A DNA stretch of 57,452 bases from Achromobacter pulmonis (GCF_002885955.2 NZ_POQS01000005.1:414154-471605), one strand, 5' to 3'; counted from the stretch's first letter, positions 20,353-28,949 are shown. A program made the numbers and translations. The notes: generated from the letters alone by a model not told the origin.

Positions 20353-21705
20353 TCATGGCCGCAATTCGCGCCATGCGATCGATGCGCAGGCGATCTGGAC
20401 GGCGCCGCCCGCCAGCATCGCGGCCCGCAGGCCGTCCTGGCCGCCGCCTGCCAGCGAGTACACGCTGCCGAGCGCGGCCACGCCCAGGGTCGCGCCCATC
20501 ATGCGCGCCACGTTGATGAGCGCGCTGGCCGTGCCCGAGCGCGCCGCCGCCACCGCGCCCACCGCCGCACCCATCAGCGGCCCGGTCGCCAGGCCCATGC
20601 CCAGCCCCGTCAGGCCCAGCCCGATTTCGGCCGCCACGATGGCGGCGTGATGCGCGCTGGCGCCGATGGTCAGCAGCCCCGCGCCGATGATGGCCACGCC
20701 GCCGGCGGCCATGGGCCTGGCGCCGCAATACCGCGCCAGTGTGCCCGTCGCTGTCGAGACGACGACGAACACCAGCGCCATGGGCAACAGGGCCAGGCCG
20801 GTGGCCAGCGCGTCCAGCCTGCCGCTTTCCTGCCACACCAGCGGCAGCAGGAACAGCACGCCGTACATGCCGAAGGTCATGCCGGCGGTGGCGGCCATGG
20901 CGCCGCGAAAGACGCGCGAGCCGAACATGTCCAGCGGCACCAGCGCCGCCGCGCTGCGGGATCTTTCGATACGCAGGAACAGCGCGAACGCCAGCATGGC
21001 CGCCGCCAGGGCGGCGGCGGCCGTGCGCGGCGCGCCGTGGAACTGGATGGCGGCGTAGACCAGGCCGCCCAGCGCCGCCGCGCCCAGCGCCTGCGCCATG
21101 CCGTCGAACGCCCGGCGGCCCGCGTCGCGCGACTCCGCGATGCAGGCCAGGGCCAGCACGCAGGCCGCCGCGCCCAGCGGGACGACCACCAGGAATATGC
21201 TGCGCCAGCCGTAGGCGCCGATCAGCAGCCCGCCCAGCGTCGGCCCGATCGCCATGGCCAGCCCGTTGCAGGCCGCCCAGACGCCCAGCACGCGACCGCG
21301 CCGGGCGGGATCGACCCAGCTCACGCGGATGATCGCCAGCGAGGCCGGGACCAGAAACGCCGCGCCCACTCCCGTCAGCACCCGTCCGAGCACCAGCACC
21401 GCCGCCGAAGGCGCGGCCGCGCACAGCAGCGAGGCCGCGGTGAACACGCCGGTGCCGAACACGAACACCTTGCGCCGCCCATATACGTCGGCCAGCAGGC
21501 CGCCTGTCAGCAGCAGTACGGCATAGGCCGCGTTGTAGCCGTCGACGATCCATTGCAGCGCGCCGATGCCGGCGCCCAGGTCCTTGCCGATCGCGCGTAC
21601 GGCCAGGTTGACGACGGCGGTATCGATCTGCGCCACCAGGACCGCCAGGCACAGCGTCAGCAGCGCGAGTTTGGGCCTGCGAGGCCCGTACGATTCGATT
21701 TGCAT
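20353..21705 (-). CDS. MFS drug/metabolite exporter (DHA2-type)
   Basis: This 450-residue inner-membrane major facilitator, probably with 14 membrane helices, opens with the antiporter motif region (VAQIDTAVVNLAVRAI) and ALQWIVDGYNAAYAVLLLTGGLLADVYGRRK, here as ALQWIVDGYN and LLADVYGRRK, typical of EmrB/QacA drug:proton antiporters. I chose the ATG at 21705 (MQIESYGPRRPK), which sits just before the first helix. The frame stays open further upstream into the regulator's control region, which is unlikely to be coding. It diverges from the ArsR-type regulator gene, which probably controls it. Confidence 0.85.
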   Translation of the reverse strand: MQIESYGPRRPKLALLTLCLAVLVAQIDTAVVNLAVRAIGKDLGAGIGALQWIVDGYNAAYAVLLLTGGLLADVYGRRKVFVFGTGVFTAASLLCAAAPSAAVLVLGRVLTGVGAAFLVPASLAIIRVSWVDPARRGRVLGVWAACNGLAMAIGPTLGGLLIGAYGWRSIFLVVVPLGAAACVLALACIAESRDAGRRAFDGMAQALGAAALGGLVYAAIQFHGAPRTAAAALAAAMLAFALFLRIERSRSAAALVPLDMFGSRVFRGAMAATAGMTFGMYGVLFLLPLVWQESGRLDALATGLALLPMALVFVVVSTATGTLARYCGARPMAAGGVAIIGAGLLTIGASAHHAAIVAAEIGLGLTGLGMGLATGPLMGAAVGAVAAARSGTASALINVARMMGATLGVAALGSVYSLAGGGQDGLRAAMLAGGAVQIACASIAWRELRP

Positions 21706-21736
21706 GAGCCCAGTGTAGGGATGCGCGGCCGCGGCT

Positions 21737-21758
21737 TGCTTCGATGCGCGTCGAAGCA
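21737..21758. promoter_or_regulatory. Inverted repeat between MFS and ArsR-type genes (candidate operator)
   Basis: Perfect 8-base arms TGCTTCGA (21737-21744) and TCGAAGCA (21751-21758) with a 6-base centre lie in the 111-base divergent control region. The size and symmetry suit a winged-helix repressor dimer. I infer that the adjacent regulator binds here. Confidence 0.5.
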
Positions 21759-21816
21759 TGCGGGCCGTTGAATGCGGACAATGGGCATCGTCAAACGGCA
21801 ATACCCGGAGAGGCCC

Positions 21817-22557
21817 ATGTCCCATTTATCCAGTCTCTGGAGCACGGCGTTCCTGATCGCCGACGCGACCCGCGCCGCCATGCTGGCCGCCCTGATGGAC
21901 GGCAGGGCGTTGCCCGCCGGCGAGCTGGCGCGGGCCGCCGGCATCACGGCGCAGACCGCCAGTTCGCACCTGGCCAAGCTGCTCGAAGGCGGCCTGGTTT
22001 CGGTCGAGACGCAGGGGCGGCACCGCTATTACCGGCTGGCCGGCGGACACGTCGCGCAGGCGATCGAATCGCTGGCCGCCATCCGGCCGCGCCCGCCCGC
22101 GCCGCCGCGGGCGCTGGGCCCCGAGCAGCGCCGGCTGTGCTGGTGCCGCAGCTGCTACGACCATCTGGCCGGGCGCGTCGGGGTCGCCATCACTCGCGCG
22201 CTGCTGGAACAGGGCTGCATAGAGGAAGCGCCGGACAAGCGGTACGTCGTGATGCCGGCCGGCGCCTCGTGGTTCGAACGCATCGGCCTGGACACCGCCG
22301 CCATCGCGCCGACCCGCCGCGGCCTGGCGCGGCAGTGCCTGGACTGGACCGAGCGCGCGCATCACATGGCCGGCCCGCTGGGCACCCGCCTCATGGCGGC
22401 CTTGTGCGAGCGCGACTGGCTGCGCCGCAGTCCCGCCTCGCGCGTCGTGACGGTCACGCCCAAGGGCTGGATCGAGCTGGAACGTAGCCTGGGCCTGACC
22501 GAAGCGTCGGTCGGGCAGGTTCCGCAAGCCCGGCCGCCGCACCGCTACGCCGCCTAG
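21817..22557 (+). CDS. ArsR-type winged-helix transcriptional regulator
   Basis: This 246-residue regulator has an N-terminal ArsR-type DNA-binding domain (about residues 1-85): FLIADATRAAMLAALMDG, the recognition helix region ITAQTASSHLAKLLEGGLV and the wing HRYYRLAGGH. The C-terminal part, about 150 residues, is longer than in small metal-sensing ArsR proteins. It contains CWCRSCYDHLAGRVG, a conserved segment of a wider regulator subfamily paired with MFS transporters. GGAGAGG precedes the ATG at 21817. It diverges from the MFS gene, and its stop overlaps the convergent SGNH gene by 4 bases. Confidence 0.85.
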   Translation: MSHLSSLWSTAFLIADATRAAMLAALMDGRALPAGELARAAGITAQTASSHLAKLLEGGLVSVETQGRHRYYRLAGGHVAQAIESLAAIRPRPPAPPRALGPEQRRLCWCRSCYDHLAGRVGVAITRALLEQGCIEEAPDKRYVVMPAGASWFERIGLDTAAIAPTRRGLARQCLDWTERAHHMAGPLGTRLMAALCERDWLRRSPASRVVTVTPKGWIELERSLGLTEASVGQVPQARPPHRYAA

Positions 22558-23849
22558 TCCGACACGGCGTGGGCGGCGGCCGCCGGCAGCAAGGCATCCA
22601 GGTCGACGGCCTGCGCCATCGCGCGGTTGCCCTCGTCGCCCGGGTGCAGATGGTCCTCGGAATCGAAGGCCGCGCGGATTCGCGCCGGGTGCGCGGGGTC
22701 GTGCAAGACGGCGTCGAAGTCCACGACCGCGTCGAACGCGCCGCCATGCCGTATCCAGTCGTTCAATTGCCGGCGCAGGGCGTCTTTTTCCGGCTGGTAA
22801 TAGTCGTCCAGCGGCGTGCCCGGCAGCGCGCCTTCGAAGGGCGGCAGCGTCGCGCCCGTCACCCGCAGGCCGCGGCTGCGCGCCTGTTCGATCAACTGAA
22901 GGTAGCCTGCCTGTAATTGCGCCAGCGTGGGGCGCGGGGCCTGCCGCGCGAACGCGGTGCCGGGCCAGGAAATATCGTTGATGCCGATCGCCACCACGAG
23001 GCCGCGCACGCCGGGCTGCGCCAGGACGTCGCGCTCCAGGCGCGCCAGCGCGTTGACACCCATGCCGTCGGACAGCAGGCGCGCGCCGGAGATGCCGGCG
23101 TTGACCACGGCCACGCCGCGTGGAGCCAGGCGCTCGGCCAGGAAATCCGGCCAGCGCCGATCCCGGTCCAGGCTGGCCGCCGCGCCGTCGGTGATGGAGT
23201 CGCCCAGCACCGCCACGGCCTGCGCCGGCCGCGCGGTTTCGACCTGGATTCCCGTCAGCAGCGGGCGCGCCGTGGTGCTGTCGCCCGGCGCCGCGCGCAA
23301 CACGGGGGCGCGGGTCTGGTCGCCGGCCACGATCCAGCTGGTCTGGCGGCCGTCCCAGTGAAAGGTCTGCATGGGCGTGGCCGCCGGCAGGAAGACGCTG
23401 ACCGCCACTTGCGACAGCGCAGCCACCGGCAGCGCCACAGGGTCGCTGACCAGCGACGCGCCGGGCAGGATGGTGGCGTTTTCCTGGCCGCCGAACGTCA
23501 CGCCGCGCAGGCTGTCCTGGACCACCGCGCCGTCGCCGCCGTCGCGCCGCGGCAGCGCCACCGTGGCCTTGCCCAGCACGATGGCCTGTTTGCCATAAGC
23601 GTTGGAAAGCACGATGCGCAGGCGGGCGCCGCCCAGGCTCAGGCGTGCTACCTGACGCACGGTCTGGTCGCGCAGCTCGGGCGCGATATTGGCGGGGAAC
23701 AGGAAGTCGGCGCCCCAGACCGGCTGCGGGCTGGCCTGCCAGCTCGCCACCCAGCCGGCGGGCGCGGCGGCCATGGCCGGCGAGACTGCGCCGGCCGCGA
23801 AGGCCAGGCCCAGCATGGCCGTGGCGGACGCATTGTTAAGAGATCTCAT
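22554..23849 (-). CDS. Secreted SGNH/GDSL hydrolase
   Basis: This 431-residue protein has a signal peptide (cleavage near the ...GAVSPAMAAAPAG region, about residue 28), an N-terminal beta-rich domain of about 150 residues and a SGNH esterase domain. Catalytic blocks are visible: the nucleophile in VLGDSITDG (block I), NAGISGARLL (block II), AIGINDIS (block III, Asn) and the Asp/His pair in DHLHPGDEGN (block V). It should act on ester bonds in the periplasm or outside the cell. The substrate is unknown. It diverges from a LysR-type regulator gene. Confidence 0.88.
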   Translation of the reverse strand: MRSLNNASATAMLGLAFAAGAVSPAMAAAPAGWVASWQASPQPVWGADFLFPANIAPELRDQTVRQVARLSLGGARLRIVLSNAYGKQAIVLGKATVALPRRDGGDGAVVQDSLRGVTFGGQENATILPGASLVSDPVALPVAALSQVAVSVFLPAATPMQTFHWDGRQTSWIVAGDQTRAPVLRAAPGDSTTARPLLTGIQVETARPAQAVAVLGDSITDGAAASLDRDRRWPDFLAERLAPRGVAVVNAGISGARLLSDGMGVNALARLERDVLAQPGVRGLVVAIGINDISWPGTAFARQAPRPTLAQLQAGYLQLIEQARSRGLRVTGATLPPFEGALPGTPLDDYYQPEKDALRRQLNDWIRHGGAFDAVVDFDAVLHDPAHPARIRAAFDSEDHLHPGDEGNRAMAQAVDLDALLPAAAAHAVSD

Positions 23850-23856
23850 GGCGGGT

Positions 23857-23958
23857 CACTTATAAGTGAATTCATGGCGTGATCGTGAAAAAATTATGAA
23901 TTCAAAGCACAGTCTGGAATAGACTGACCAAAGGCACATCATTTATGAACTGAATTCA
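23857..23958. promoter_or_regulatory. Three TGAATTCA palindromes and a CACTTATAAGTG palindrome between SGNH and LysR genes
   Basis: The 121-base divergent control region holds three perfect copies of the 8-base palindrome TGAATTCA at 23867-23874, 23897-23904 and 23951-23958, spaced 30 and 54 bases start to start, close to three and five helical turns. The perfect 12-base palindrome CACTTATAAGTG (23857-23868) partly overlaps the first copy. The region is far richer in A and T than its surroundings. I infer that the LysR-type protein binds several of these sites. Confidence 0.6.
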
Positions 23959-23970
23959 TCAGGAGCGGCC

Positions 23971-24876
23971 GTGGCCCGCATCGAAGTCAATCGCTCGGGA
24001 GAATTGGAGGTATTCGCGCGCGTCGTCGAACTGGGCGGCTTCTCGGCCGCGGCGCGCGCCTGCTGCATGACGCCGTCGGCCGTCAGCAAACTGGTGGCGC
24101 GCCTGGAGCAGCGCCTGGGCACGCGGCTGGTCAACCGCTCCACGCGGCGGCTGCAGCTCACGCCCGAGGGCTGCGCGTTCTACGAACGCGGCGTGCGCAT
24201 TCTGGCCGACCTGGACGAAGCCGAACGCTGCGCCAGCGCGCATGCCGCGCCCAGCGGGCGGTTACGGGTGAACGCCAACGTGCCTTTCGGCCATCACTTC
24301 CTGCTGCCGCTGGCGCCGGCATTCCTGGCGCGGCATCCGGAGGTGACGCTGGACATCGTGCTGACCGACGAGGTCGTCGACCTGCTGGAGCAGCGCGCCG
24401 AGGTCGCCGTGCGCGCCGGCCCGCTGAAAAGCTCGAACCTGGTCGCCCGCAAGCTGGGGGCCACGCGCATGATGATCGTGGGCGCGCCGGACTACCTGGC
24501 GCGCCACGGCGCGCCGTCCACGCCCGAGGAGCTGCTGGCGCACAACCGGCTGGGGGCGAACTACGTGCGTGCGCAGCCAGGCTGGCCGCTGCGCTGGCGC
24601 GGCGAGGACATCGTGGTGCCGGTGACCGGCAACGCCCAGGCCAGCGACGGCGCGGCCCTGCACCGGCTGGCCCTGGCCGGGCTGGGACTGGCGCGGGTCG
24701 CCGCGTTCCAGGTGCGCGAGGACATCGCCGCCGGCCGCCTGGCGCCGGTACTGGAAGACTGCAATCCGGGCGACGAGGAAGAAATACACGCGGTCTATGT
24801 CGGCCAGGGCGGGTACCTGCCGCTGCGCGTGCGGGCGCTGCTGGATTTCCTGGTGGAACACGTGCGCATCGGGTAG
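23971..24876 (+). CDS. LysR family transcriptional regulator
   Basis: This 301-residue regulator has an N-terminal helix-turn-helix (about residues 10-70: GELEVFARVVELGGFSAAARA, then PSAVSKLVARLEQRLGTRLV, given here as separate short segments GGFSAAARA and SAVSKLVARLE) and a LysR substrate-binding domain. The GTG start at 23971 follows AGGAG with 5-base spacing. It most resembles the CrgA/AaeR-like LysR group common in Burkholderiales. It diverges from the SGNH hydrolase gene, which is its likely target. The inducer is unknown. Confidence 0.92.
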   Translation: MARIEVNRSGELEVFARVVELGGFSAAARACCMTPSAVSKLVARLEQRLGTRLVNRSTRRLQLTPEGCAFYERGVRILADLDEAERCASAHAAPSGRLRVNANVPFGHHFLLPLAPAFLARHPEVTLDIVLTDEVVDLLEQRAEVAVRAGPLKSSNLVARKLGATRMMIVGAPDYLARHGAPSTPEELLAHNRLGANYVRAQPGWPLRWRGEDIVVPVTGNAQASDGAALHRLALAGLGLARVAAFQVREDIAAGRLAPVLEDCNPGDEEEIHAVYVGQGGYLPLRVRALLDFLVEHVRIG

Positions 24877-24892
24877 CGGGGCCGCGGCGGCG

Positions 24893-24919
24893 AAAAAAAA
24901 CCCGCCGGTAAGGGCGGGT
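24893..24919 (-). terminator. Rho-independent terminator for the 66-residue protein gene
   Basis: Read on the minus strand, the arms ACCCGCC and GGCGGGT (7 bases each, 6-base loop) are followed directly by eight T residues (24893-24900). It lies 63 bases downstream of the stop of the small minus-strand gene at 24983. Read on the plus strand, after the LysR gene, there is no U-run, so it mainly serves the small gene. Confidence 0.85.
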
Positions 24920-24982
24920 CTTAAAAGGGGCTGTGCAGCCCCCAAGGGGAAAATCGTCGGGGCCTTGCGGCCCGGGCCATGC

Positions 24983-25183
24983 TCAGGCGGCGGAGTGCGC
25001 GTCCTTGGCGCTCGTCTTGCCGGCCAGGGCACGGACGCCGTGGGCCAGCTTACGCAGGCCGGCGGCCAGCGCCCGCATCGGGTGCGGACGGAATTGTTCT
25101 TCAATAGCCTGGAGCATCAGTTGGCGCTCGAGTTCGTCGGTCAGGCGGATGGTGTTGTTCGGGTTGATCACGTTAGCCTCCAC
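24983..25183 (-). CDS. Small hypothetical protein, 66 residues
   Basis: The predicted protein is hydrophilic at first (NPNNTIRLTDELERQLMLQ) and basic and alanine-rich afterwards (AAGLRKLAHGVRALAGK), with helix-forming character and no signal peptide. I do not recognise a family. The proposed start is a GTG at 25183 with no good ribosome-binding site, so the true start could be a few codons inside. Support for a real transcript comes from a consensus-like promoter just upstream (25222-25251) and a strong terminator just downstream (24893-24919). The function is unknown. Confidence 0.6.
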   Translation of the reverse strand: MEANVINPNNTIRLTDELERQLMLQAIEEQFRPHPMRALAAGLRKLAHGVRALAGKTSAKDAHSAA

Positions 25184-25221
25184 GGGCTTGCACAGTTGTT
25201 TCGCTACTAGGGATAACCCGA

Positions 25222-25251
25222 ATTATAGGGGTTAACCCTGAACTTGTGCAA
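25222..25251 (-). promoter_or_regulatory. Sigma-70 promoter for the 66-residue protein gene
   Basis: On the minus strand, TTGCAC (25246-25251) and a perfect TATAAT (25222-25227) are separated by 18 bases. The predicted start of transcription is near 25215, giving a leader of about 30 bases. The AGGG/CCCT-flanked palindromic sequence AGGGTTAACCC lies inside the spacer and could bind a regulator. Confidence 0.75.
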
Positions 25252-25257
25252 GAGGCT

Positions 25258-25346
25258 GGTGCATATCGGCAACACCACCGTCCGATGATGCACCAAAACG
25301 GCACGGCGCAGCACCATAAGCAAAGATAGATGCACTATGTTGCTGC
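25258..25346. promoter_or_regulatory. Dyad and NtrC-like half-sites upstream of the small gene
   Basis: A 13-base inverted repeat, TGGTGCAT with ATCGG (25257-25269) against CCGAT and ATGCACCA (25282-25295), has one inserted base in one arm. A further sequence, TGCACTATGTTGCTGC (25331-25346), matches the NtrC pattern GCAC-N5-TGGTGC with one mismatch. These lie about 40-130 bases upstream of the predicted start of transcription. NtrC control is only a suggestion, since no sigma-54 promoter is seen. Confidence 0.35.
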
Positions 25347-25370
25347 GCGTTGACAGGCAGGCGAGGGGAT

Positions 25371-26942
25371 TCAGGCGTCGCGATAGCCGGCCGCGACCAG
25401 TTCGAAGCCGAACAGTCGGCAGTCCAGCGAGCCGTTGTGCAGGGGCACCCGACGCTTGGGCTTGAGGCGCATCTGGTTGGGCAGGGTCAGGTCGCTGGTG
25501 ATGGCGTGCAGCTGCCAGCCGGCGAAGTTGCGCTTCAGGCAGGCCGCCCAGTCGCGCCACAGGTCCGGGTCCTGTTCCGTCCCCATGCGTTCGCCGTAGG
25601 GCGGGTTAGTGACGATCCAGCCGTGGTCGGCGGGTGCCGTGATGTGGCGGGCGTCGCCGACTTCGAAGCGGATCGAATCCGCCGTCAGCCAGGCGCGCTC
25701 GGCGTTGTTGCGGGCGAACTCGATGGCTTGCGGGTCCAGGTCGTAGCCGACCAGCGGCGCTTCCAGTTGCGGCAGGATGCGCGAGCGGGCGTCTTCCTTG
25801 AGGTCACGCCAGCGGTAGGGATCGTGGCCGCGCAGGCGCTCGAAGCCGAAGGGGCGCGAGATGCCCGGCGGCACGCCCAGGGCGATCCAGGCGCCCTCGA
25901 TGAGAATGGTGCCGGAGCCGCAGAACGGGTCGAGCAGCGGCGCGGCCGGGTCCCAGCCCGCCAGCGCCAGCATGCCGGCGGCCAGGTTCTCGCGCAGCGG
26001 CGCCTCGCCCTTGTCCAGGCGCCAGCCGCGCTTGAACAGGGATTCGCCGGACGTGTCCAGGTACAGCGTGGCGGTGTGGCCGGTCAGGAACAGGTGCACG
26101 CGCGCGTCTGGGCGCACCGTGTCGATGCTCGGACGTTCGCCTTCGCGTTCGCGCAGGCGGTCGCAGATGCCGTCCTTGGCGCGCAGGTTGCAGTATTGCA
26201 GGCTTTGCACCGGGCTCTTGATGGCCGAGGTGTCCACGCGCAGCGTCTGCTCCGCGCCGAACCAGCGTTCCCAGGGCGTATCGCGCGCCAGGTCCAGGAT
26301 GTCGTCCTCGTGCGAGATCTCGGCGTGCGCGACCTGCACCAGGATGCGGGTCGCCAGGCGCGAATACAGGTTGGCGCGCTGCACGCCCGACCAGTCTGCG
26401 CTGAACGAGCAGCCGGCCCGGCCGATGCGGGCGTCGTCGAAGCCCAGCGCCTGCATTTCCGCCGTCAGCGCTTCTTCCAGCCCCTGAGGGCAGGGCGCGA
26501 AGACCGGGAACACCTCGGCCTGGCGCGGTTCGCGCGGGCGGCGGGGGCGGACTTCGACGGCGGGTTCGTGGCGCTGCGGCGCGTCGTCGGGCTCGGATTG
26601 CTCCAGGTAGCCGGGCGGCGGGGCGTCGTCCTCGAACGGGTCGTAAAAGCGCCCGGCCGGCGTGGCCGGGGCGATGTACTGGTCGTCGCGTTCGCGCGGG
26701 GCGCGGCGCGGACCGCCGGCGCGCTTGCGTGCCGGGCCGCCGGCCTCGTCCTGCCTGGACCGCGGCGCGGGCGCCGGATTCTTCTGCCGCTCGGCGGCTT
26801 CGCGGGCGCGTTCGTTCTGCGCCACCAGCCGGGCGCGGGCGCCGCTGCGGGTGCGCTTGCGGCTGTCTTCGGCGTGCGCGTCGCGCGCGGTTTTCTTGAT
26901 GGTCAGCGTCTTGCGCGGACGGTCCTGGTCATCTGAGGACAT
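25371..26942 (-). CDS. Class I SAM-dependent RNA methyltransferase (RlmL/YcbY N-terminal type, THUMP domain)
   Basis: This 523-residue protein has three parts. Residues 1 to about 140 are a disordered, Lys/Arg/Pro-rich tail. A THUMP-like RNA-binding domain follows (about 145-270: FAPCPQGLEEALTAEM, then LYSRLATRILVQ). The last part is a Rossmann methyltransferase with the SAM loop LLDPFCGSGTILIEGAW and the catalytic motif TNPPYGERMG. This matches the part of E. coli RlmKL that makes m2G2445 in 23S rRNA, without the RlmK half. I chose the ATG at 26942 (MSSDDQDRPRK). Upstream frame overlaps hemJ. Confidence 0.85.
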   Translation of the reverse strand: MSSDDQDRPRKTLTIKKTARDAHAEDSRKRTRSGARARLVAQNERAREAAERQKNPAPAPRSRQDEAGGPARKRAGGPRRAPRERDDQYIAPATPAGRFYDPFEDDAPPPGYLEQSEPDDAPQRHEPAVEVRPRRPREPRQAEVFPVFAPCPQGLEEALTAEMQALGFDDARIGRAGCSFSADWSGVQRANLYSRLATRILVQVAHAEISHEDDILDLARDTPWERWFGAEQTLRVDTSAIKSPVQSLQYCNLRAKDGICDRLREREGERPSIDTVRPDARVHLFLTGHTATLYLDTSGESLFKRGWRLDKGEAPLRENLAAGMLALAGWDPAAPLLDPFCGSGTILIEGAWIALGVPPGISRPFGFERLRGHDPYRWRDLKEDARSRILPQLEAPLVGYDLDPQAIEFARNNAERAWLTADSIRFEVGDARHITAPADHGWIVTNPPYGERMGTEQDPDLWRDWAACLKRNFAGWQLHAITSDLTLPNQMRLKPKRRVPLHNGSLDCRLFGFELVAAGYRDA

Positions 26943-26974
26943 ACGAATCCTGGCGAATGCAGAGGTAGGGGGAA

Positions 26975-27403
26975 TCAGAAGGGTTTGACGACGACCAGCG
27001 CCACCACCACCAAGAGCAGCAAGACGGGAACTTCGTTGAACCAGCGATAGAACTTGTGCGTACGGGTGTTTTCGCCCCGTTCGAATTTGCGCAGCATCGA
27101 GCCACAGGCGTGATGGTAGCCGATCACGAGCAGGACGAAAAAGAGCTTGGCGTGCATCCAGCCGTTGCCGGGCCCCATGCCGATGCCGTAGCCGATGTAC
27201 AGCCACAGGCCGAGCAGCACGGCGACCACGGCGAGGATGCTGGTGAAGCGGTACAGGCGGCGCGCCATGCCCAGCAGCGTGGCCTGGACGGTGGGGTCCG
27301 ATTGTTGCGCCAGGTTCACGTAGATGCGCGGCAGGTAGAACAAGCCGGCGAACCAGGAGGCGATGAAGACTATGTGAAAGGTCTTGACCCAAAGCATGGC
27401 CAT
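26975..27403 (-). CDS. hemJ: HemJ-type protoporphyrinogen IX oxidase (CopD-like)
   Basis: This 142-residue protein has four membrane helices and the HemJ pattern: LWVKTFHIVFIASWFAGLFYLPR at the N-terminus (shown as LWVKTFH and WFAGLFYLPR), WMHAKLFFVLL in the middle and FNEVPVLLLLVVVALVVVKPF at the end, here NEVPVLLL. HemJ oxidises protoporphyrinogen IX to protoporphyrin IX in heme synthesis, in the inner membrane. Database annotation often calls these CopD family proteins. Two ATGs (27403 and 27397) are possible. Both leave the first conserved helix intact. Confidence 0.78.
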   Translation of the reverse strand: MAMLWVKTFHIVFIASWFAGLFYLPRIYVNLAQQSDPTVQATLLGMARRLYRFTSILAVVAVLLGLWLYIGYGIGMGPGNGWMHAKLFFVLLVIGYHHACGSMLRKFERGENTRTHKFYRWFNEVPVLLLLVVVALVVVKPF

Positions 27404-27497
27404 GGCGCGATCCGTCCGAGGAAAGCCGCATTGTAAGCTGCGAGGCCACGGCAGGCCCGCGTTCGCGCGGGCCCGCGGCCAGCCTTCGGATCAAGGT

Positions 27498-28949
27498 TCA
27501 GATCACATACAGATCCACGTACTCGTGCACCGGCATGGCCTCCAGCGCGCCCTGGTCCAGCGAGGCCTGCAGGATGCGCGCCTGCTGGCGCGGCGGGAAC
27601 ATGCGCGCCAGGTTGGTGCGGAATTTTTCCTCCAGCAGCGGGATGCCCTCGGCGCGGCGGCGCTTGTGGCCGATGGGATATTCGCAGACCACTTCGTCCA
27701 GGCGGGCGCCGTCATTGAATTCCACCGTCAGCGCGTTGGCGATGGAGCGCTTGTCGGGATCGTGGTAGTCGCGGGTGTAGGCCGGGTCCTCGACGCAGAC
27801 GATGCGGTCGCGCAGCGCGTCGATGCGCGGATCGCGGGCCACCGAGTCCTCGTAGTCGGCCGCGGTCAGGCGCCCGAACAGGATGGGCACGGCCACCATG
27901 TACTGGATGCAGTGGTCGCGGTCGGCCGGATTGGCGAGCGGGCCTTTCTTGTCGATGATGCGGATGCACGCCTCGTGCGTGCGGATCGTGATCTTCGCGA
28001 TGTCCTCGGGACGCTTGCCCGCCGCGGCGAGCCGGCGGTGGATGTCCATGGCGCATTCGACGGCGGTCTGCGCATGGAATTCGGCCGGGAACGAGATCTT
28101 GAACAGCACGTTTTCCATGACGTAGCTGCCGTAGGGGCGCTGGAAGCGCAGCGGCTGGCCCTTGAACAGCACGTCGTAGAAGCCCCAGGTGGGAGCCGTC
28201 AGCACCGAGGGATAGCCCATTTCGCCGGTGCGGGCGATCAGGGCCAGGCGCACCGCGCGGCTGGTGGCGTCGCCGGCGGCCCAGCTCTTGCGGCTGCCGG
28301 TGTTGGGCGCGTGCCGGTAGGTGCGCAGGCTTTGTCCGTCGACCCAGGCCAGCGAGACGGCGTTGATCACTTCCTCGCGGCTCAGGCCCAGCATCTGCGC
28401 CACCATGGCGGTGGAAGCGACCTTCACCAGCACCACGTGGTCCAGGCCGACCTTGTTGAAGGAATTCTCCAGCGCGATGCAGCCCTGGATTTCATGCGCC
28501 TTGATCATGCCGGTCAGCACGTCGCGCATGGACAGCGGCGGCTTGCCGGCGGCCACGGCGGTGCGCGAGAGCCAGTCGGCGGTGGCCAGGATGCCGCCCA
28601 GGTTGTCGGACGGGTGGCCCCATTCGGCGGCCAGCCAGGTGTCGTTGAAGTCCAGCCAGCGGATCATCGCGCCGATGTTGAACGCGGCCTGGACCGGGTC
28701 GAGCTGGAACTGGGTGCCGGGGACCTTGGCGCCGTGGGGAACGGCGGTGCCGGGCACGATCGGGCCCAGCAGCTTTCTGCACGCCGGATATTCCAGCGCT
28801 TCCAGGCCGCAGCCCAGGGTGTCGATGAGGCAGTTGCGGGCGGTCTCGTAGGCCAGGCCGCTGTTGATTTCGTAGTTCAGTACGTAGTCGGCGATGTCGA
28901 CCAGGACCTGGTCGGGATCGGGACGCACGTTGGATATCGGGGCAGACAT
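27498..28949 (-). CDS. prpD: 2-methylcitrate dehydratase
   Basis: This 483-residue MmgE/PrpD family enzyme dehydrates 2-methylcitrate to 2-methyl-cis-aconitate in propionate breakdown. Family features are [15 protein letters not shown] near residue 45, [16 protein letters not shown] near 115, [10 protein letters not shown] and the ATSRAVRLA segment. The length is typical. It is the last gene of the mdh-prpB-prpC-prpD series and lies 82 bases after prpC. No acnD or prpF gene is present, so the organism uses the PrpD route here. The start ATG at 28949 gives [13 protein letters not shown]. Confidence 0.93.
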   Translation of the reverse strand: MSAPISNVRPDPDQVLVDIADYVLNYEINSGLAYETARNCLIDTLGCGLEALEYPACRKLLGPIVPGTAVPHGAKVPGTQFQLDPVQAAFNIGAMIRWLDFNDTWLAAEWGHPSDNLGGILATADWLSRTAVAAGKPPLSMRDVLTGMIKAHEIQGCIALENSFNKVGLDHVVLVKVASTAMVAQMLGLSREEVINAVSLAWVDGQSLRTYRHAPNTGSRKSWAAGDATSRAVRLALIARTGEMGYPSVLTAPTWGFYDVLFKGQPLRFQRPYGSYVMENVLFKISFPAEFHAQTAVECAMDIHRRLAAAGKRPEDIAKITIRTHEACIRIIDKKGPLANPADRDHCIQYMVAVPILFGRLTAADYEDSVARDPRIDALRDRIVCVEDPAYTRDYHDPDKRSIANALTVEFNDGARLDEVVCEYPIGHKRRRAEGIPLLEEKFRTNLARMFPPRQQARILQASLDQGALEAMPVHEYVDLYVI

